Of a DNA stretch of 64,000 nucleotides, positions 8,044 through 16,556 are shown piece by piece. This DNA is from an uncultured Parabacteroides sp. (GTDB taxonomy: Bacteria; Bacteroidota; Bacteroidia; Bacteroidales; Tannerellaceae): the NCBI GenBank assembly GCA_910577325.1, contig CAJTMR010000015.1, positions 20,621-84,620 of the forward strand, given 5' to 3'. Below the pieces are notes generated by a model that worked only from the letters and a program-made list of their open reading frames with translations, ran no database searches and was not told the origin of the DNA. The position numbers were made by a program, and so were the translations under genes. The stretch's first letter is position 1. Each line of letters starts with the position of its first letter.

Positions 8044-9012
8044 ATGAAACATGATATGAGAAACTTCACTTGTGTACAGGATTTGGGCGATCTCAAGCAG
8101 GCGCTCGCCGAGGCTTTCGAGATCAAGAAAGACCGTTACCAGTTTACGGAGCTGGGCAAAAACAAGACGTTATTGATGATATTCTTCAACTCCAGCCTCC
8201 GTACCCGCCTTTCCACCCAGAAGGCTGCGATGAACTTAGGCATGAACACGATGGTGCTCGACGTGAACCAAGGAGCCTGGAAACTGGAAACCGAACGCGG
8301 CGTGATCATGGATGGCGACAAGCCCGAGCATCTCTTAGAAGCGGTTCCGGTGATGGGCTGCTATTGCGACGTGATCGGCGTACGTTCCTTCGCCCGTTTC
8401 GAAAGCAAGGAAGACGATTACAACGAAAAGATATTGAACCAGTTCATCCGGCACTCCGGCCGGCCGGTATTCAGCATGGAGGCGGCTACCCGCCATCCGT
8501 TGCAGAGCTTCGCCGACCTGATCACGATCGAGGAATATAAGAAGACGGCTCGCCCGAAGGTGGTCATGACCTGGGCGCCGCACCCGAAAGCCCTGCCGCA
8601 AGCCGTGCCCAACAGTTTCGCCGAATGGATGAACGCGACGGACTACGAGTTCGTGATCACCCACCCGGAAGGCTACGAACTGGACCCGCGCTTCGTGGGC
8701 AACGCCCGTGTGGAATACGACCAGAAGAAAGCGTTCGAAGGCGCCGACTTTATCTATGCCAAGAATTGGTCGGCCTATGCCGATCCCAACTACGGAAAGG
8801 TTCTCAACACGGACCGCAGTTGGACCGTCGACACGGAGAAGATGGCACTCACCAACGATGCCTACTTCATGCACTGCCTCCCTGTCCGCCGCAACATGAT
8901 CGTAACGGACGACGTGATCGAAAGCCCCCGAAGCATCGTCATCCCCGAAGCCGCCAACCGCGAGATTTCGGCACAAACGGTACTGAAGAAGATATTGACG
9001 GAATTACAATAA
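8044..9012 (+). CDS. argF': N-succinylornithine carbamoyltransferase
   Basis: A transcarbamylase of arginine biosynthesis, 322 aa from the first ATG or 318 aa from the second ATG (8056, MRNFTCVQD). The second start aligns with my recollection of the Bacteroides fragilis enzyme. Carbamoyl-phosphate binding is shown by NSSLRTRLST, and the second signature is HCLPVRRNM. Bacteroides uses succinylated ornithine; specificity is set by Pro90 in the 80s loop, against Glu in the acetylornithine enzyme of Xanthomonas. Here the loop reads GDKPEHLLEA and the proline is residue 90 counted from the second ATG, which predicts the succinyl substrate. No other arginine genes are nearby. GC content is visibly higher than in neighbouring genes. 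Confidence 0.93.
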   Translation: MKHDMRNFTCVQDLGDLKQALAEAFEIKKDRYQFTELGKNKTLLMIFFNSSLRTRLSTQKAAMNLGMNTMVLDVNQGAWKLETERGVIMDGDKPEHLLEAVPVMGCYCDVIGVRSFARFESKEDDYNEKILNQFIRHSGRPVFSMEAATRHPLQSFADLITIEEYKKTARPKVVMTWAPHPKALPQAVPNSFAEWMNATDYEFVITHPEGYELDPRFVGNARVEYDQKKAFEGADFIYAKNWSAYADPNYGKVLNTDRSWTVDTEKMALTNDAYFMHCLPVRRNMIVTDDVIESPRSIVIPEAANREISAQTVLKKILTELQ

Positions 9013-9058
9013 AACGATCATCACCCCACAGTATCCGTATTTAAGGGATGCTGATAAC

Positions 9059-9106
9059 GCAGACGAACACAGAATCTTATTCTCTTAAAGATCTGTGTTC
9101 GTCTGC
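9059..9106. terminator. Long perfect hairpin between convergent genes
   Basis: GCAGACGAACACAGA (9059-9073) and its exact reverse complement (9092-9106) form a 15-bp stem with an 18-base loop. It lies between the carbamoyltransferase gene and the convergent TonB-dependent receptor gene. The T run after the stem is short (ATTTATT), so it may be a terminator or simply a conserved intergenic hairpin. Confidence 0.65.
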
Positions 9107-9174
9107 ATTTATTCCATACGCGCTACTTCACCTGCGGCCAGTCCATACGATTAATCCATTTCTGATTCAATATA

Positions 9175-11274
9175 TCACAAGTTATACGTCAGCGTCACCC
9201 ACGTCACCTGTGCGTCGCGGTTGCGGGTCTGGGTCATCTGCAGGTCTTTCGTGTCGACGACCGTTGTTTCTCCGAGGCCGTTGAAGATGTTGTTGATACT
9301 CAGGCTGGCACGCAGCTTGCGGTGCATGAAATATTGGGAGATGCCGGCGTTCACGCTGGAACGGCGCTTGATCTTTCCCTGAGGGGTCAACTGGTCGGAG
9401 ATGTAAAAGCCATCGAGCTGCAACTCCGTCGTCGGGGTGATGCCGATGTTGACAGAGCCTTTGATATCGCCGCAGACCATCGACTTCTTCCGGTCATAAC
9501 CGATCGTGCGGCCGTCTATCTCGTCCCGGTAGATATCACCGGACAGGCCGAGAGACAGCATGCGGACCGGCTGCCAGATTCCGGACAGTTCGAAACCGAA
9601 TGTCCGGCTATGGCCGATATTCTCCTTTGTCCAGATCGTTCCGTTTTCCCCTTCATCCAGCACCCAGTCCATGATGCGGTTCTTCTTATTCCGGTAATAC
9701 AGGCTCGGTGACAAGCGGAAAGTGGAAGTTGCAAACGTATAGGCCAACTCGGCCGAATGGATCAGCTCGTCCTTCAAATCCGGATTCCCCTTCCAGATAT
9801 GGGTCGCGTCACTACGGTCGGTGAACACATTCAGGAAACTGCCATACGGACGAATCACACGTTGCACGTAGCTCAAAGCCCACTCCCCGGCCTTATCCGT
9901 CCGGTAGCCCAACTTCAAATGGGGGAAGAGGTGGAAACGGGAAGTGCTCTTGACCATCGGTGTCTTTTCAAGCACATCGCCGGTCTGGCAACGTGTATCT
10001 ATCTTTTGCCAGTTCAGTTCGCCTTGCACGCCGGCTTCGGCATAGAAACTGCTCCATCTCTTTTCCAAAGCAGCCAAAAGCAAGTTCGTGCGGCGATCGA
10101 AGTAATATTCATTTTCCTTCTGCAAGTCGGACTGCCACTCTCCGGCAACCAGTTTGTTCCCGTAAGCGTGATAGCTCTCATCCTTGAAACGCCCGATGTA
10201 TCCTACCCGCAAGCGCCAGTCGCCGGCAAAGAGCTTGCCGTAGAGGACAGACAGGTAATAATTATTCTTGTCCTGATTGACATAGTAATTATCCTCGGCA
10301 ATGATCTTGCCTGTTTCCGGCTTCTCGTTCTTGTATTCGTTATCTTCGTCATACCCGAAATTATTGTAATTGAACACGACGTCCAGCCGATCCTGCGGAT
10401 TGTCGAAGGCGTGGTTCCAACGCGCCTCTGCCGCATAGGCTTCCTGTCGCTGGTCGTTATAACGGTGGCGGAACATCACCGGTTGCAGGTTCCCGTCCAC
10501 CAGCTTATTGTTATGAATCTTCCCGTAGCGGCTGTAATCCATCAGGTTGTACAGGCCGTAGACCGTGATCAGGTCGTTTGCCGTCAGGTCGTACCCGACA
10601 CTCAGATCGACGAGATGCACATCGGGGCGGGCGGACGCATTATTGTTCATGACGGTTGTCCCTCCTTTGTTCGTCGTCGACTTGCTGAACGTACGCTTAC
10701 GGAACTCCCGGCGATAATTATATTTTCCGACAATATGGAACTTTCCCGGATGCAGATTCAGGACCGCACCGGCATTATAACGTTCCTGGAATCCGGCTCC
10801 CAACGTCAGGACCAAAGGCGAATCTGCGGCCGTATAAACAGCAGACGACAGGTTCAGAATCCCTGCATCCCCATCCGGCACAAGCCCGATGGAAGGAGTC
10901 GACGTTATCGACACCCGGTCGAAGAACAACGCCGGAAGCTGGATCAGCATATCCCCGCTATACTCTTCCAACAAACCGTAGGGCACTCCGTTTATCAACA
11001 AGCCGGGATTGCCGGAACCACGGAAAGAGATTCCTCCCTCGATATCCGTCACAACGGAAGGCAGCTGGCGGAATACGTCGGCTGTCGTCCCGGCCAGGCC
11101 ACTCAGGTTGCTGTTTACCTGCAGGTATTTCACTTCCCCGCCGGCCAGGCCTCCAAAACGTTTTCCCTGGATTTCGACACTTTGCAATGAGACAGTTTTA
11201 TCCACAGGAACCTGTGCGAAAGCAGACAGGCTCAGGCAAGCAATAACCGGAAGAAGTAATAGCGTTCGTTTCAT
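9175..11274 (-). CDS. TonB-dependent outer membrane receptor, orphan
   Basis: A 699-aa protein with a signal peptide (MKRTLLLLPVIACLSLSAFAQ), a short N-terminal segment, a plug-like domain (about residues 45-150, with FRQLPSVVTDIEGGISFRGSG and LLINGVPYG), and a long beta-barrel of alternating aromatic strands ending in VTWVTLTYNL. It lacks the carboxypeptidase-like and STN domains of SusC and has no SusD next to it, so it belongs to the smaller siderophore/vitamin-type or outer membrane beta-barrel group. The substrate is unknown. The gene is GC-rich compared with most of the window and appears to be transcribed alone. Confidence 0.85.
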   Translation of the reverse strand: MKRTLLLLPVIACLSLSAFAQVPVDKTVSLQSVEIQGKRFGGLAGGEVKYLQVNSNLSGLAGTTADVFRQLPSVVTDIEGGISFRGSGNPGLLINGVPYGLLEEYSGDMLIQLPALFFDRVSITSTPSIGLVPDGDAGILNLSSAVYTAADSPLVLTLGAGFQERYNAGAVLNLHPGKFHIVGKYNYRREFRKRTFSKSTTNKGGTTVMNNNASARPDVHLVDLSVGYDLTANDLITVYGLYNLMDYSRYGKIHNNKLVDGNLQPVMFRHRYNDQRQEAYAAEARWNHAFDNPQDRLDVVFNYNNFGYDEDNEYKNEKPETGKIIAEDNYYVNQDKNNYYLSVLYGKLFAGDWRLRVGYIGRFKDESYHAYGNKLVAGEWQSDLQKENEYYFDRRTNLLLAALEKRWSSFYAEAGVQGELNWQKIDTRCQTGDVLEKTPMVKSTSRFHLFPHLKLGYRTDKAGEWALSYVQRVIRPYGSFLNVFTDRSDATHIWKGNPDLKDELIHSAELAYTFATSTFRLSPSLYYRNKKNRIMDWVLDEGENGTIWTKENIGHSRTFGFELSGIWQPVRMLSLGLSGDIYRDEIDGRTIGYDRKKSMVCGDIKGSVNIGITPTTELQLDGFYISDQLTPQGKIKRRSSVNAGISQYFMHRKLRASLSINNIFNGLGETTVVDTKDLQMTQTRNRDAQVTWVTLTYNL

Positions 11275-11359
11275 ATATATAAATTACATAGGTTTAAAAA
11301 CAAAAAAAGTCTGTATGTTACACGCATACAGACTGTCCTCATTACTGGTTACCGAATGA

Positions 11360-11554
11360 TTATTCAGCAGGAGCAGTTTCAGTTTCAGCAGCCGGAGCTT
11401 CAACAACGGTAGAATCAACTTCGGCAACCGTAGCCTCTTCTACTGTAACTTCAGTTTCAGTTTTTGCAACCTCAGTGTTTTCCACTGATTTGTTACCACA
11501 AGATGCGAATGATACGGCTGCAACAACAGCAGCAAATGCAACTAACTTTTTCAT
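11360..11554 (-). CDS. Small acidic putative lipoprotein
   Basis: A 64-aa protein starting at the ATG at 11554 (the frame is open further upstream, but that start lacks a signal peptide). MKKLVAFAAVVAAVSFASC is a lipoprotein signal sequence with Cys19 as the probable lipid site. The mature part is about 45 residues of low complexity, almost all Glu, Thr, Val, Ala and Pro, with no predicted fold. Similar short acidic lipoproteins are common in Bacteroidales and of unknown function. It is expressed alone, with a probable promoter about 50-80 bases upstream. Confidence 0.75.
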   Translation of the reverse strand: MKKLVAFAAVVAAVSFASCGNKSVENTEVAKTETEVTVEEATVAEVDSTVVEAPAAETETAPAE

Positions 11555-11605
11555 TTTGTTTTTTAATTTAAACGGTCTATAATGTCTTCTTGTCTTAAAA
11601 CAGTG

Positions 11606-11639
11606 CAAATGTATGTATTAATCAAACATGTTGTACAAC
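11606..11639 (-). promoter_or_regulatory. Probable promoter of the small lipoprotein gene
   Basis: The minus strand reads TACATTTG at 11606-11613, a full TAnnTTTG match. A GTTG lies 22 nt upstream (11636-11639), slightly far for the -33 box. Confidence 0.5.
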
Positions 11640-11710
11640 ATATTGCATTTTTTTTGAAAATATTTTCAAAACAGACAACAATAAACTGATTTACAGATCG
11701 TACAAATTAA

Positions 11711-13375
11711 TTAATAGTTACTATACAAGTAACGCTTGATGCTCTTCTTGGGCGTCTTTTCAAATTCCGTCGGATACAATTGCAAAGCAGAAACAGCCTC
11801 ATAAGGTGCTAAAAGTTTGTTAAGCTCAACCCGGTTCTGCTCCATGATGACCGGAAGGTCTTCATGCGAAACTCCTGTGCTGTCCACCGTATCGTAATCC
11901 GGATAAACAAGCCCTATCAGCTTACCGTTTTTCTCTATTATGATGCTTTCCATTACAAACGGCAAGTTGTTCAGCTTCGATTCGATCTCTTCCGGATAAA
12001 TATTCTGCCCGCTCGCTCCCAAGATCATTGTCTTGCTACGGCCACGGATATAGATGCGGTTATCGGCGTCGATCGTCCCCAGGTCGCCCGTACGCAACCA
12101 GCCGTCTTCCGTAAAGACTTTGGCAGTCGCCTCTTCGTTCTTATAGTACCCTTTCATCACATTTTCACCGCTCACCTGGATTTCTCCTACCTTATTATAG
12201 GGATCTTCCGAGTCGATGCGCACCTTCATGATGCCCTTCAATATCTGGCCACATGATCCGGGCACATATTCGTCATTATGGTCATAGCTGATCAGCGGCC
12301 CGCACTCCGTCATGCCATAACCGATCGTGAACGGGAATCTGATCTTATAGAGGAAGTTCGTCACCTCTTCATTCATAGCAGCCCCTCCCACGATCACTTC
12401 GCGGAAACGTCCGCCGAACGAGTCGACGAGTTTCTTGCGGATCTGCGCATAGATACGGGAATCGAGCAACGGGATATTCAACGCCACCTTCATGGTTGTC
12501 TTGCTGAGCTGCGGCAAGATCATCTTCTTATAAATCTTTTCCAGGATCAACGGGACCGTCAGGATCAAGTTCGGTTTCACCTCTTCGAAGGCTTTCAACA
12601 GGATTTTGGGAGAAGGCACTTTACCCAGCAGGTAAACATGCGCCCCGACAGCCATCGGAACCAGGAAATTGAACGCACAACTGTAGGCGTGCGCCAAAGG
12701 CAGGAAACAAAGTTCGCGTTCCCCTCTGTACAGTACGCCAAGCTCGATACCGTACACCACATTTCCCGCCAGATTGTTTCCGGTCAGCATGACACCCTTG
12801 CTGAAACCGGTCGTACCGGAAGTATAGTTGATCTCCACCACCTTGTCGTTATCCAGTTCCGCATATTTGATATCGTCTTTCCCGAAACCGTCCGGATATT
12901 TCTCTTCCATCTTCCCGTCCATCCCTTTCAGCAACTTCTGGATGCTTTCACCATCACGCTGGTGCAGGCAACGGAAATCGGACAGCGAGAACACGCCCCG
13001 CACATCCTCGATCATTTCCTCTTCCAGCGTATCCCAGATACGGTCGCTGACAAAAAGAAAAACCGATTCGGAATGGTTGATAATATGATGCACATCGTTC
13101 GGACTGAAGTCTTGCAGGATAGGCACGATAATCGCCCCGTATGTGACAGCGGCCATATAGACAATGCACCAGCGGGCACTATCTTTTCCGACCAGAGCAA
13201 TCTTATCTCCCCGCCGTATCTGGCAATCTTCAAACATGATATGGATGCGGGCAATCTCTTCGGCTACGTCGGCGAAAGAAAAAGTCGTCCCTTTGCTGTA
13301 ATCCGTCAAGGCAGGCAGTTCCCAGTTCTTCTTGAAACTTTCCTCGTATATCTTGATAAAATTCTCTTGTATCAT
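11711..13375 (-). CDS. Long-chain fatty acid--CoA ligase (AMP-binding)
   Basis: A 554-aa AMP-binding enzyme starting at the ATG at 13375; the 29 codons upstream in frame include the promoter and are not part of the protein. Motifs are the phosphate loop INYTSGTTGFSKGVMLTG, the adenine motif IGYGMTECGPL, the hinge WLRTGDLGTIDADNRIYIRGRSK and a C-terminal lysine in EKTPKKSIKR. It activates long-chain fatty acids for phospholipid synthesis or remodelling. It is distinct in sequence from the other AMP-binding enzyme at 6.3-8.0 kb. It is monocistronic and divergent from the beta-propeller lipoprotein gene. Confidence 0.88.
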   Translation of the reverse strand: MIQENFIKIYEESFKKNWELPALTDYSKGTTFSFADVAEEIARIHIMFEDCQIRRGDKIALVGKDSARWCIVYMAAVTYGAIIVPILQDFSPNDVHHIINHSESVFLFVSDRIWDTLEEEMIEDVRGVFSLSDFRCLHQRDGESIQKLLKGMDGKMEEKYPDGFGKDDIKYAELDNDKVVEINYTSGTTGFSKGVMLTGNNLAGNVVYGIELGVLYRGERELCFLPLAHAYSCAFNFLVPMAVGAHVYLLGKVPSPKILLKAFEEVKPNLILTVPLILEKIYKKMILPQLSKTTMKVALNIPLLDSRIYAQIRKKLVDSFGGRFREVIVGGAAMNEEVTNFLYKIRFPFTIGYGMTECGPLISYDHNDEYVPGSCGQILKGIMKVRIDSEDPYNKVGEIQVSGENVMKGYYKNEEATAKVFTEDGWLRTGDLGTIDADNRIYIRGRSKTMILGASGQNIYPEEIESKLNNLPFVMESIIIEKNGKLIGLVYPDYDTVDSTGVSHEDLPVIMEQNRVELNKLLAPYEAVSALQLYPTEFEKTPKKSIKRYLYSNY

Positions 13376-13400
13376 ACTGTACACTGTATTATAATTTACG

Positions 13401-13432
13401 CAAAAATACAGACTATCCGACAAATACACAAC
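13401..13432 (-). promoter_or_regulatory. Promoter of the fatty acid-CoA ligase gene
   Basis: The minus strand has TATTTTTG at 13401-13408 (TAnnTTTG) and GTTG at 13429-13432 with 20 nt between. It lies inside the open frame upstream of the chosen ATG, which supports the shorter start. Confidence 0.6.
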
Positions 13433-13564
13433 AGATAGCCAGAGTTTAACCCTTAGCGCCAAGGAGATATCCCCTTACCGGGCATCCTGCCGAGCAAATG
13501 ATGATCCATAAATTCCGAATAAGCAAAATTTTCCCTATCTTTCGGCTGTCTAATAATATGATAT

Positions 13565-14644
13565 ATGAACAGATGGATACTGCTACTATGCGGAATATTG
13601 GCCGGTTGCCAGTACTCTCACAGACAAGAGGCGGACGATACGGTCTGCCAAACGATTGATATGGTTACCGTTTTCGATAGAGAGCCGACCGAAATAAAAT
13701 TGGACGAATGGGCGAAAAGCGTACGTTTCATCCCGTTGGAAACGACAGATTCCGTCTTACTGACCGGATACATTCCGCAGCTTGTCTATCATCAAGACAA
13801 ACTGGTTGTCTTCAACAACGACAAAATATACCTGTTCAACCCGGAAGGAAAATTTATCAGGATGATCGGAAGCAAAGGTGAAGGACCGGAAGAATACATA
13901 TCCGCCGGCAATCCGAAGATAACCCCGGAAGGTATCCGTATCGACGATAACAGCAAATGGCTCAAGACATACGGTTGGGATGGCAAATGGAAACGGACAA
14001 CGACCGTTCCCACCCATAAAAATATCCGGGAAGTGCTTTCCTTACCTGACGGGCGCAATATCGGATACGTCCAGAATATCTCAGGAAAAGAGCCGATACG
14101 GATGTACCTGTTCCGCGATTCGACCGTACTGGACTCGATCGCATACGCCCGGAGCTTCGAGCCTGGAGAAATCACGATGGTGTTCTACAACGAATGCAAG
14201 ACTTTCTCCACCCCGACCGGCGATTATGTGAAAGAAATGTTCAACGACACGATTTTCCGGATCACAAAAGAAAACACGCTTATCCCGTGCTGGGTGGTGG
14301 ATGCAGGGAAATACAAGTTAGAAGAGGGCAGCCGCTACCGGTTGCAAGACCCGCGTAACAGCCTGTTCAAAGAGAAAAATGCGGCACAGATCAATGTTAT
14401 AGGGAACAGCAACGGCAAATTGTATCTGACAGCCAACCTGAACGGCAACTCCTATCTGATCGGCTATGATGAAAAAGAGGGGAAAGTGGAAAACGTCAAG
14501 TTGCCTTATCCCGGACATGATTTCGATTTTAAAGAAGGGAACACGTTCGTCCCCCGTTTTACCTCCGAAGACGGTCGTTACCTGATAAGCTACGAAGTAC
14601 AAGAGAACGATGAAAATCCAGTCATCATCCTGGTAGAACGTTAG
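13565..14644 (+). CDS. Six-bladed beta-propeller lipoprotein
   Basis: A 359-aa protein with a lipoprotein signal (MNRWILLLCGILAGC, Cys15). The rest resembles the 6-bladed beta-propeller family abundant in gut Bacteroidales: a start of the type IKLDEWAKSVRFIPLETTDSVLL, then repeats such as KLVVFNNDKIYLFNPEGKFIRMIGSKGEGPEEYI. These are surface or periplasmic proteins of unknown ligand, often paired with an outer membrane partner. The stop is 12 bases before the ATG of the PagL-like gene, so the two are probably co-transcribed. A -7 like TATCTTTC is at 13536-13543. Confidence 0.82.
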   Translation: MNRWILLLCGILAGCQYSHRQEADDTVCQTIDMVTVFDREPTEIKLDEWAKSVRFIPLETTDSVLLTGYIPQLVYHQDKLVVFNNDKIYLFNPEGKFIRMIGSKGEGPEEYISAGNPKITPEGIRIDDNSKWLKTYGWDGKWKRTTTVPTHKNIREVLSLPDGRNIGYVQNISGKEPIRMYLFRDSTVLDSIAYARSFEPGEITMVFYNECKTFSTPTGDYVKEMFNDTIFRITKENTLIPCWVVDAGKYKLEEGSRYRLQDPRNSLFKEKNAAQINVIGNSNGKLYLTANLNGNSYLIGYDEKEGKVENVKLPYPGHDFDFKEGNTFVPRFTSEDGRYLISYEVQENDENPVIILVER

Positions 14645-14656
14645 GCAAGCAAGAGC

Positions 14657-15859
14657 ATGAACTTGAAAGTATTCATCATAACAGGAATGTGTATACTGGG
14701 ATGCACCCGTATATGTGCACAAGGAGCCGGGACAAACGACACCCTGTCCCGCCATCCGCTCACGCACGAGGTCGGCATCGGTTTCCGCCCCGTCTACCTC
14801 ATTCCCACCAATGAGTTCTTTGCCGGCGAGAACGCAGCATGGCAACCCTTGCGTAAATCCGTATCGGCACACCTGAAATACTCTTTCCGGTTTCATCCCG
14901 ATTCGCGCTACGGGAAATTATACCCCCACACGTACCAAGGAATCGGCGTTTCCTACCATTCTTTCTTTGACAAGGCCGAGATCGGGAATCCGGTTTCGGC
15001 ATATGCTTTCCAAGGATCGCGCATAACCCGTTTTTCCTCTCGCCTGTCATTGGATTACGAATGGAACTTCGGAGCTTCCTTCGGATGGAAAAAATACCAT
15101 CCGGAAACCAACGCCTACAATTATGTCGTGGGGTCGAAGATCAATGCCTATATCAATTTGGGATTCCTGCTGAACTGGCAACTGGCGGCAGGATGGCGGC
15201 TGACAGCAGGTATCGACCTGAGCCATTTTTCCAACGGAAACACCCAGTACCCCAATACAGGCGTCAACACCATCGGGGGCAGGATAGGCTTGGTGCATGC
15301 CTTCGGAGAAAATGCCGGGACGGTGATGTCCGGCAGGCCTACCGCCCAGCGCATCGAGCCACACATCAGCTATGACATCGTCTTATACGGCACAACAAAA
15401 CGGAAAGGGGTCATCAAGCCCGATGAAGCCTACTTAGCCCCCGGTTCGTTCGGCGTATTGGGATTCAATTTCAATCCCATGTACAACTTCCACAAATATT
15501 TCCGTGCCGGAGCATCGCTTGACGTGCAATATGACGAAAGCGCCAATATCAAAGAATACGAAGCCGGCTACAACGACCGGACCGAACATCAGTTTTACCG
15601 TCCGCCGTTCAAGGAACAACTGGCAATCGGGCTATCCGCACGGGGTGAACTGGTCATGCCGGTCTTTACGATCAACGTAGGCATAGGCTATAACGTTTAC
15701 CACAAATGCACCGACACGCAAGGGATGTACCAAATCCTGGCGCTGAAGACATCCGTCACCCGCAACCTGTTCCTGCACGTAGGCTACCAGTTAAGTAAAT
15801 TCAAAGATCCCAACAACTTGATGTTAGGGATAGGCTACCGGTTCCATAATAAACGATAA
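14657..15859 (+). CDS. PagL-like lipid A deacylase (acyloxyacyl hydrolase family)
   Basis: A 400-aa outer membrane protein with a signal peptide cleaved near ICAQ. Residues about 30-215 carry the PagL-type segment, with the catalytic dyad in LSHFSNGNTQYPNTGVN (HxSN motif). PagL enzymes remove the 3-position acyl chain of lipid A at the outer leaflet. The protein is about twice the length of Pseudomonas PagL; the extra C-terminal half is beta-barrel-like and ends in LMLGIGYRFHN, as in other Bacteroidales members. It follows the beta-propeller lipoprotein gene closely. Lipid A activity is inferred from the family, not shown here. Confidence 0.78.
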   Translation: MNLKVFIITGMCILGCTRICAQGAGTNDTLSRHPLTHEVGIGFRPVYLIPTNEFFAGENAAWQPLRKSVSAHLKYSFRFHPDSRYGKLYPHTYQGIGVSYHSFFDKAEIGNPVSAYAFQGSRITRFSSRLSLDYEWNFGASFGWKKYHPETNAYNYVVGSKINAYINLGFLLNWQLAAGWRLTAGIDLSHFSNGNTQYPNTGVNTIGGRIGLVHAFGENAGTVMSGRPTAQRIEPHISYDIVLYGTTKRKGVIKPDEAYLAPGSFGVLGFNFNPMYNFHKYFRAGASLDVQYDESANIKEYEAGYNDRTEHQFYRPPFKEQLAIGLSARGELVMPVFTINVGIGYNVYHKCTDTQGMYQILALKTSVTRNLFLHVGYQLSKFKDPNNLMLGIGYRFHNKR

Positions 15860-16556
15860 GAATATACCAGGGCAACCGCATCAAAACCAGAAAGCGTCCA
15901 TCTGTTTTCGCCACCGATAGGGACCAACTCACATAAATGTTTTTGCAAAAACAACTATCACACTATCATACTTGCCTGTATATTATTTCAAATCAATATG
16001 TTATGGCATGATAGTTGCTATTTTGAACTATCATTCATCTATCACAACCATCATGGCAAAAAAACGTAACATCTTGTGTGTCAATCATACGACGAAAACA
16101 GAGACCGTCCGGAAACAGGTATGAAACATGTTAAAACGGCTTCTTTTTTCATCAAGACAGGCTTTTCTTTTGTCAAAAACAGCTTGCAAATCCGCTTGAG
16201 ACCCGGGTGTACCCACCACACAGACCCGGGTGCGGGAGAGGTGCAGACCCGGGTCTCAAGCGAGACCTTTACGGGGGTGTGGGAATGTTTATCCGCCGTG
16301 TTGGAGGTACTTTTATGCCTCGTTTTTGCCTCTTTTTCGCCGATGGACATTTGTGCTCACACAAACATAAAAAACATATTATCAATTACATATATAAACA
16401 GCCATGTAAAAAGCATGATAGATGCATGATGGTTGGTTTGCAAAATTTTCATGAAAGAAGAGAAGTAGTTCCGGATAGCAATTTTTGGTGCGGTTGCCCT
16501 GAAGAATATACTATCTCCAAACATTTTCGCTAAATTTGCGCGATAATTAAAAGACA
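15860..16556. other. Long intergenic stretch with repeats, no convincing gene
   Basis: This 697-base gap carries an ATAG/CTAT-rich repeat area (CAACTATCA at 15952-15960, inverted TGATAGTTG at 16009-16017, more CTATCAT copies to about 16050), a 22-codon open frame from an ATG at 16053, and a striking GACCCGGGT inverted repeat cluster at 16193-16262. The open frame at 16076-16429 has low-complexity, unlike-protein composition. The mtaB promoter region (TAAATTTG at 16531-16538) closes the gap. Confidence 0.6.
16193..16262. repeat. Intergenic GACCCGGGT repeat cluster
   Basis: CGCTTGAGACCCGGGT at 16193-16208 and its exact reverse complement at 16247-16262 form a 16-bp stem. A third copy of AGACCCGGGT (near 16222-16232) sits in the loop. 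Each core ACCCGGGT is itself a near palindrome. The three-copy plan is the same as at 5580-5641, but the sequence differs. Confidence 0.8.

Noticed and set aside
9757..11190. A 477-codon open frame antisense to the TonB receptor gene
   Set aside because: It is the shadow of a GC-rich real gene; its translation lacks domains and has a strongly biased composition, while the opposite strand encodes a clear receptor.
12278..13438. A 386-codon open frame antisense to the fatty acid-CoA ligase gene
   Set aside because: The opposite strand has all motifs of an AMP-binding enzyme; this frame has none and crosses that gene's promoter.
16053..16124. A 22-codon frame starting MAKKRNILCVNHTT
   Set aside because: Reads like a plausible N-terminus, but stops after 22 codons and has no promoter. 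Kept only as a possible remnant.
16076..16429. Open frame of 117 codons in the long intergenic gap
   Set aside because: It runs through the repeat cluster, has an odd composition and no start context or relative; more likely non-coding.
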